NCBI GenBank assembly: GCA_028564705.1
Contig: JAPXFQ010002758.1
Coordinates: forward strand, 868,001 to 932,000
From: Apricaphanius iberus
Lineage: Eukaryota; Chordata; Actinopteri; Cyprinodontiformes; Aphaniidae
Length of the DNA: 64,000 nucleotides
Direction: 5' to 3'
The notes under the pieces were generated by a model. It saw only the letters and a program-made list of their open reading frames with translations. It was not told the DNA's origin and made no database searches. Positions 57,307 to 64,000 of the stretch are shown piece by piece; position 1 is the first letter of the stretch, and every line of letters begins with the position of its first letter. The position numbers and the translations under genes were made by a program.

Positions 57307-57346
<40 letters not shown>

Positions 57347-60300
57347 GTCAACCTTCCAACCAACCTCTATTAATAAAGGGCTTTTTATACAAAAATTGCA
57401 ACTTAAAAGTGAGTCACAGAGTCAGAGTAAATTACAATTACCCCATATATACTACATTCCTATCCCTCCCTGAGATCTTCATCATCAGCTGGGCTTTCCA
57501 AGATAGTTCAAACGCCTCATAATCTTGGTGTATATAAACTTCTGAATTTCCTGAAAATTATGAAAACTCAACAAATGCTCTCTCACATTATTCTGGCATT
57601 TAGCAAAACAAAAATAATCATGCCAATTCAAACTGAACTAAATCAAGACATATTTAGTCTGATTTAATTCATACAGTGAGGAATAAAAGGTTATACTCTG
57701 CCTTTTTATACAGAGTATATAACCACTAACAACCATGTACTAGTAAAAGAAATCAAATATCAGATGTTTTTGTTGTTGTTATAATTCTTCTTTTTGCAGG
57801 TGGTGCTTGTTATAAACATTGGCACCCCTTTGGTCAAAGCCAACGATCCCCTGTTGAGTTTACTTTTGCTCCTTTCTCTCGTTGTAACCTTCCTCTGCTC
57901 CATTGTCTTCCTCGGAGAGCCACAAAACTGGAGCTGCATGACCAGCCAAGTAGCTTTAGCTCTTGGCTTTGCTCTGTGCCTTTCCTGCATTATGGGTTGG
58001 TAAACAGATATCGAAATTATCTTTTCATTTCAAGATACAATTGTACCCTGACCTTTTGTTTTTTTTCACCCCAGGGAAGGCAGCTGTACTGATGCTCAGA
58101 GCTCGCGCTCTAAAAAAGGCCAGAGCCACAGCCAAAGCAGCTGCCAAAGCTGCAAAAGCTGCAGCCGAAGCAGCAGCTACCAGTGGAAATCCTGATGTGA
58201 TAGTAACAAGCTCGAACATCAATGATACTGGTAGTTTGGATAAGCCTGAAGTTGACAGTCTTACCTTTGGCCACCAGAGAGCAATAGTTGCAGTGGCAAC
58301 ATTAATACAGGTGGGGAATGTGAAAAAAAAGAGTAAAATAAAAACTAGACACATAAGTTTAAAACGGATGTAAAAAATAGAAAATGTAAATTGTGACAGA
58401 AAATTCTCTGATCTCTGAAAACAACTATCTCTATACCCAGGCTATAGCCTGCACTGTTTGGCTCATCATCCTCCCTCCACACCCGGTCAAGAACACTGCT
58501 GCCCAGAATGTGAAGATTATTCTTGAGTGCGATGAAGGTTCTGTGGTCTTCATCTGTTGCATCTTCGCGTATGACATTCTGCTGGCCCTGCTGGCTTTCG
58601 TCTTTGCATTTATAGCCCGCAAACTGGAAGACCACTTCAGGTATTTCTATTCAGTCCCCAATACAAGTGAATAAAATCTAGTTCAACCAGATGTGAAGGC
58701 CACTGAGATTTACATCGTGAATGTTGAGAAACAAAGCAGAGAAGTGAGAGATAGTCCAGAGTTAAATGTTCACAGGTGAAACTAGCATCATTCTGTTTTG
58801 GCATTATAGGGATGCTTAATCTCTAATTGCGAAAAGAATTATCGGTAATATACGGTTACACAGAGGTTCAACAACCTCTAAATATAATAAACATTTAAAA
58901 TGTATGTAAAAGTACAAAGAGTTTAATTGACATTGTGACCAAACCAAACAGAGAAATCACCAGAGACCGTTTGAATTTTACTTCTCTCATACTTTGCACT
59001 GCACAACCAATAGGGGACAGTGTTCTATACAAGTGTTCTATCTCTTGCATGATTGGACAAATCCAGAAGACAACATAGCAGGCAAGGCAGGCTTTTAACT
59101 CCCGTGCACCGCCGTCTTTAAGATGGTGCTCTGACAAACATCAAACACTGACAACAAAATAACTCAAAGAATAAGTCAAGGATACGACTGCATTTAGAAC
59201 ACAAACTGTAAGGCAAAACAGATAACTTCTACTATTAACATAAATACATTACCCATAAGTCTTTGCGGCATACAACCGTCCCCAGCACAGCCTGGACATA
59301 TATATAATTCAACCATCGGCCGACTATAGAAAGATTGGAAAGTTCTGATTTCAATGTGTAGATACTCAGTCCGAGACACCCCTAGTTCAGAGATAGTCCA
59401 TCATGTAAAAATGGGAAGTATAAAGCATAGCCTAACTGCAAATCTAGAGGCCAATACTAACTCTGGAGAAGCTGCAAAATTCCACAGCTCAGGTGGGAGA
59501 ATCTTTTGAAGGCAAATATTTTGGTAGACGCCACAAATGGTGGGAAGAAAGAAGCTATGAAAGTACAATTGAAAATGTGCATCCGGTCATGTAGAGGACA
59601 TGCATTTAGGTGGACGTAGGTGAGATGAGGCACATAGTGGTTGCAGTGTCATGCTTTGCCGATAATTTTATTCAGTGTGGAAAATAAACTGGTCAGAGTT
59701 GATGGAGATAGATGTGCGACTAAAGGACGACCTGTGATAGGGACACAGGTCCATCTTCCAGGGAGACAGAAACCTTAACCATACAGCAAGTGTTACAATT
59801 CAATGGTTTTGATTAAAGCATAATGATTAATTACACTGGTGTTCATAGACAGCATGCATCCAATCTGACTGAACTTGAGGTTATTTGTGTTGAAGGTTGA
59901 TAGAGACGTACCCTAAAGACATGGCATGAGTCAAAATTATTGACTCATGCCATGGCATGACACCCTCATATAATTATTTGTAAAAACAAAGGAAAAATGG
60001 TATAAAAATCCATTACAGTACATGATAGTTTGTTGGTGTTACATGACAAAATAGGAAAACATTTGAGGGAGGTTTAGCCACAATTCTTCTTTGAAACTTT
60101 TTGCCGATGTTTGTTTTTAAATTTTTCTTCTAGTGAAGCCAAGTCTATGACCTTCGGCATGCTGGTCTTCTTCATTGTCTGGATCTCCTTTGTCCCGGCT
60201 TACCTTAGCACACGAGGAAAGTTTATGGTTGCTGTCCAGATTTTTGCCATTCTAGCCTCCAGTTTCGGCCTGCTCACCTGCATCTTCCTCCCCAAGTGCT

Positions 60301-60467
60301 ACATCCTTCTCGTCAAACCTGAGCGCAACAAAGAGGAGCTGATGAAGCCAAGGCCCAAGCCTAAAGATGGCTCCTCCACTGGAACGTCAGCATCTCTTGC
60401 TACAGCTGCTACTGATGTCAATGCATCATTTGCATCTACGGCTATTGATGATCAGCCTGAAAACTAA
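44751..60467 (+). CDS. vmn2r1: Family C GPCR, CaSR/OlfC (V2R)-like chemosensory receptor, 14 exons
   Basis: Probable amino-acid/cation-sensing olfactory receptor at the plasma membrane. Exons: 44751-44974, 48567-48858, 48945-49187, 49267-49458, 51591-51716, 51817-52001, 52248-52368, 54257-54484, 54565-54688, 56605-56765, 57800-57995, 58075-58310, 58441-58640, 60134-60467 (2862 nt, 953 residues plus TAA). Exon 1 has a hydrophobic signal peptide. The Venus-flytrap domain ([10 protein letters not shown]... to exon 8) keeps Ser, Ser, Asp, Tyr and Glu at positions matching the CaSR amino-acid site (GSDLS, SYSS, TIPND, ADDDYG, ASEAW). The cysteine-rich domain ([28 protein letters not shown]) precedes seven membrane segments, with [13 protein letters not shown] and FLPKCYILL near the end. 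Intracellular loop 2 (about residues 707-766) is enlarged by an Ala/Lys-rich insert. Family membership is certain. The Vmn2r1/OlfCc1 assignment rests on the gmps-slc33a1 neighbourhood and remains an inference. Confidence 0.9.
46060..46260. mobile_element. Tc1-like relic in receptor intron 1
   Basis: The stretch at about 46185-46240 (gatgcaaagcagccccagac, then acactaacaacaccatgttt) matches my recollection of a common teleost Tc1-like family. Only a short fragment; limits uncertain. Confidence 0.4.
47421..47900. mobile_element. 480-bp element with TAGCCTGA inverted termini and 9-bp flanking repeat
   Basis: It starts TAGCCTGA and ends TCAGGCTA, perfect 8-bp inverted ends with further partial pairing. 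Flanks GCAAGTGAG (47412-47420) and GCAATTGAG (47901-47909) agree at 8 of 9 positions, consistent with a 9-bp target duplication. Inside is an uninterrupted 49-codon frame (47624-47773) starting [20 protein letters not shown] and containing LILKEEK. This resembles, from memory, the start of a helicase-like protein carried by some fish transposons. It looks like a deletion derivative of a larger element. Superfamily not assigned. Confidence 0.6.
50380..51280. repeat. Degenerate copy of a high-copy teleost interspersed repeat, receptor intron 4
   Basis: Phrases such as ttcagtctatatttaaagaa, ttccagattggaggagca and gaggactcgagtagcagcag followed by cgttctggatcagc recur in a very widespread fish repeat known from memory. 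No termini or coding sequence can be defined here. Confidence 0.5.
52421..54226. mobile_element. hAT-type element in receptor intron 7, interrupted by a second element
   Basis: The left end CAGTGTTGGCCATCTTA and the reversed right end CAGTGATGGCAACACATTA are terminal inverted repeats. Subterminal regions on both sides are full of AGTAACT/AGTTACT motifs. Flanks CTCATAAA (52413-52420) and CTCATAAC (54227-54234) form an 8-bp duplication with one mismatch. No intact transposase. The right acceptor for exon 8 lies only about 20 bp beyond the insertion. Confidence 0.8.
53337..54115. mobile_element. TA-flanked class II element nested in the hAT element
   Basis: A 779-bp segment bounded by TA dinucleotides (53335-53336 and 54116-54117), with ends CAGACGTGTCTG and, reversed, CAAACCCAAATCAG. 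Its right part (tgtcccaactttttctgatt) is the end of a common fish family. A TA duplication suggests Tc1/mariner type, but the inverted repeats are weak, so the assignment is tentative. Confidence 0.55.
54777..55005. repeat. Degenerate interspersed repeat fragment, receptor intron 9
   Basis: Contains tctctaaattgccctcaggt, then cacctgcccagggtataccc and ctcctctcgcctgatgattg, a recognisable diverged copy of a widespread fish repeat. A related fragment occurs near 61262-61560. Includes a C run at 54949-54962. Confidence 0.55.
57304..57346. repeat. (AATC)n microsatellite in receptor intron 10
   Basis: About nine tandem AATC tetranucleotides. Confidence 0.9.
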
Positions 60468-60910
60468 AAGGATCCAGAAAAAAAAAAATCTAAAAGAAAT
60501 TATGAATTGGTCTTCCTATTCTAGTTGTCTAAATTTTCAATTAGTCAGAAATACTCTTAAATTGTATTGCACACTAAACGTATATTTATCTATTTTAAAA
60601 ACATAACTGCTTTGATATATGCTTAGGCAACAAAAACATGTAAGATGTTCATACTCCAGTTGTCAAACACCTGCTGTTTACATGTAGCTTATTTAAAATG
60701 GATGCTATCTTTACTTCCCTTTTTAAAATAAAATTACATTTTAGTGCAAAAAAGATTTTCTAAATTCAAACTAGATGCTTTAGTTTATATTTTATGTTTT
60801 GGAGAAGATATTTTCACTAAAATGTTTGACTTTTTATTACTATAACAACGTCTGTATGTTTTACAGTTTAACATAACGGTTATATTGTAATAAATTGTAT
60901 TCATAATCAT
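60468..60910 (+). promoter_or_regulatory. Receptor 3' UTR with polyadenylation signals
   Basis: AT-rich non-coding sequence after the TAA. AATAAA hexamers at 60728-60733 and near 60890 are candidates for the mRNA end. Confidence 0.5.
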
Positions 60911-63065
60911 TGTAATATGTGTTATTCACGGAAAGCCATACATATAACCCCTCATTCTTTAGATCTGAAACTAACAAGCAGCAGAAATTAGTGAAGCTAA
61001 GTTAGTGCTTTGAGACACAGTAGGGTGTTTTGTTTTTGGCAGATTTTATATATTTTTTTATTTACGGTGATGGCATTCTCAAAAAAAAAGCTGTTTAATG
61101 TATATAATGGGATTTAAAACGGTTAAAAAAAGACACGATTTTAGAGGTGTCCAGGTTTAATAATCACAAGATTTGTTTTAACAAAGGGCAACAAATTTCT
61201 CTGCTGTATTTTCCATAAGGGGCTGCTAGGTGGTGCTGTTTCTTGCAGTATTGCCTCGTACTAAGGCAGGCCTGGGGTTTTTTCTGAGCAGAGTTTACAT
61301 GTTTTCTTACTATGCGAATGTGGGCTCTCTCTGGGTACTCTGGCTTCTTGTTGTCGTCCAAAAAAATGCATGTTAATTAGCCTAAACTGCTTCTATGTCT
61401 AAATGTGTGTACATGAGCATCTGTGTCCTTTTCTGCATTGCCCTGCCATGTACTGGCTGCCTGTTGAGTGTGTGCCTGTGCTTTCATCCGAAGACCACCA
61501 GAGATAGGCAACAAATATTCACCCACTCCTGCCCTACTCCCAACATTCTGCAAAGATAAAAATGGTGGAGATAAGAGATAATTTACTTTCAAAGGCATTC
61601 TTCTTCCCAAAAGCTAAAATGAAACTCTGGGAATCAGCACAGCTAGGCCCTTGCTTTCACCTGCTACCCAGCCCACATGGCACCCGACCTAGATTGCTCT
61701 TCTTCTGTTTTTCTCTGCCTGCCAAAGCCACAGGAGCCAGATTTGATCACCAGGTGCTCGCTGGCAAGCTTATGCCCCAACATAGACACGGTCGGTGATC
61801 CTTTATTGAAAAGATGTTTGAATCATTCTTAGTCTGACCTTCCCGAGGATCATTTACCACAGAGGACTGTACCATGAGTAACAAAGCTCTCAGGATCACA
61901 AAGGCTGCTCAAAACCCTCTACGTAGGGTTTAAAAGATGGATTGTGCCATCCTGGTTAGGAGTCACTCTTTTCCTAACCAGAGAAATGTGAGTGTGTTGC
62001 TGTCTTGTTTATAAGTAATAATAGGACAGGTTAGGAGATTAACAGATTTCACCTGTAGTAGTGGTGCTAGTTCTGTGTGTTTTGATGAAGGCTTAGTTGG
62101 AACATGCCCAAAAGAATAAGATCCCAAACACATGAAGGTCTGTCTTCTGGCCTGGCTGGGATTAACAGGATTAAGAGTGAGGGAAGAGTCTCACTGTTGG
62201 CGACTTGATCTCAAACAAGAGGAAAGATGTATGAGTGGGCGCAATCAATACCCAATAAAAACCCATGTACCCATAAGGAAATGCATGTTATGGAATTTTC
62301 AGACCAGCAGAGGGAGCCAGAGGAAGCTGATCTGCAAGATCACAGATCGGTGGGAATACATTTTTAGTTTGGTGGAAAACTTTAAAATATGTTTAGAGAA
62401 GGTTTCAAAATGGCTACAAATATGAAGTAAACTACTTTAATGACTTTTAGAAATCTTAATTGTTTAGGAATTCAAACGATGCACGACGAAGAGTTCCGTT
62501 TTCTCATCAAGTTGTGTTGGGTGTTGCACTTACATACAGTATGTTGGGTCTCTGTTTGTTTTTCTGAGGAACACATGGCTCTGCAGCGATCCATGAAGCT
62601 GTATCCAGTCAAATCTGTCTGTGTGAACAATAATACCTTATCCCGGTGACAGAGGGGTGAAAGAATGTATTTATAATTTAATGCCAGCTGACCAGGGATG
62701 ACAGGAACACTTGATCTAAATTGAGACAATCTGCACATGGTCATGTCCGCGTGTGCAGTTTATTTTGCATTTCTCTGAGTGAGCTAGTGTTTACATAATT
62801 GAGTTATTTTGAGTTAACAGAGTGATTTGAATAGTTTGTCAAATCTGGATACTTTGCTTATAGGTTATATGAGCTGTGTTTTAAGAAATTTAACTTCATT
62901 AATATACATTGGTAACACTTCTAAGACAAAGTGTTGCAAAATGGAGAACGAAATGAACATTTTGCAGAAATATTTTGACCAATGAAAGCAAAATAGTTGA
63001 AAACTGGAGAGGGCAAAAAAAGAAAGATGTAGCCTAACATGATCAGGGATTGGCTTAACCAAAAT
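60911..63065. other. Intergenic region, no gene recognised
   Basis: It holds a diverged interspersed repeat fragment at about 61262-61560 (gagtttacatgttttcttac, then tgggctctctctgggtactc). No exon of a known family was seen on either strand. Confidence 0.5.
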
Positions 63066-63348
<283 letters not shown>

Positions 63349-64000
63349 AAAAAAGATTTCCATGACAGCATCAGAGCTCTCATCTGGTTTACTGGGAGCT
63401 GAAGGCACATTGTAGAATCAAACTTTTACATCAAACTTTTAGATGGAATCTATGATAGTATAAAATGCAATAGCATTTTGTGGGCCAGATTGTGAAACAG
63501 AAATGTGTTTACATTTTATCCCTGCATGCATGGTTTAGTGATAGTGGATCTCTAAAGATGACAGCAGTTTTAGCGGCAATTTTATACCAATAAACTATCA
63601 AAAGTAGGCTCCCATTGGTTGCCTTAAACTGAACCCCATAGCAGGGTTTTCTTAAACATTTGTACAGATATGATGTCACCTTATGGAAGTAATATGTTAC
63701 TGCAGTGCTAAAACAAATGGCCATAATTAGCTATAAGTGAAAACGAGACCGATGGGACGTCCAAAGGCTCAAGCTTACATTGCTTAATTTAAAACTGGAG
63801 GAGCAGCTGTTCCAGTTTGTTCCATATAGTTTGTAGTCCGGATGGTTGTGTCTTTAATTTGCAAACCTTCTCAGTATATAACAACTCTCTCCATTTTATT
63901 CCCCTGTCCTGTGTTGAAGATGATGCACAGCGCCTTGCAGGGATATTGGAAGTTTTTCATACAAAAGTCTAAAACAGTCTTTTGTCAGAGATTATGATTT
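63349..64000. other. Window end, no feature seen
   Basis: AT-rich spacer after the microsatellite. No exon, RNA gene or delimited repeat was recognised. Confidence 0.4.

Overview
The window is eukaryotic nuclear DNA from a bony fish, most likely a teleost. Genes are built from short exons with GT-AG introns, the proteins are vertebrate, and introns and intergenic spacers are full of class II transposon relics, a tRNA-derived SINE and microsatellites. All gene models were assembled by hand from the sequence by joining exons in frame at GT/AG sites and checking protein continuity. Each complete model sums to a multiple of three.

Layout: (1) 2992-9914 (+), the 3' eleven coding exons of ribosomal protein S6 kinase beta-1 (rps6kb1). 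Its first roughly 127 codons lie before the window. (2) 14835-20619 (-), the complete coding sequence of slc33a1, the ER acetyl-CoA transporter (8 coding exons, 550 aa), convergent with rps6kb1. (3) 26552-40434 (+), complete gmps, GMP synthase (16 exons, 690 aa), head-to-head with slc33a1. (4) 44751-60467 (+), a complete family C GPCR of the CaSR/OlfC/V2R type (14 exons, 953 aa). Its position beside gmps and slc33a1 suggests the Vmn2r1 (OlfCc1/V2R2) lineage.

The genes do not form one pathway: S6K1 acts in mTORC1 signalling, SLC33A1 in ER acetylation, GMPS in purine synthesis and the receptor in probable chemosensation. The link is positional: slc33a1-gmps-Vmn2r1 is also a neighbourhood in mammals.

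The rest is accessory DNA. Several insertions can be delimited by target-site duplications, including a hAT inside a hAT in an rps6kb1 intron, a TA-flanked element inside a hAT in a receptor intron, two TTAA-flanked miniature elements, a SINE with a perfect 9-bp duplication, and a 480-bp element with TAGCCTGA termini. The most interesting coding features are in the receptor: an Ala/Lys-rich expansion of intracellular loop 2, and eight more introns than the usual six-exon layout of this receptor family. No prokaryotic-type system, CRISPR array or free-standing RNA gene was seen.
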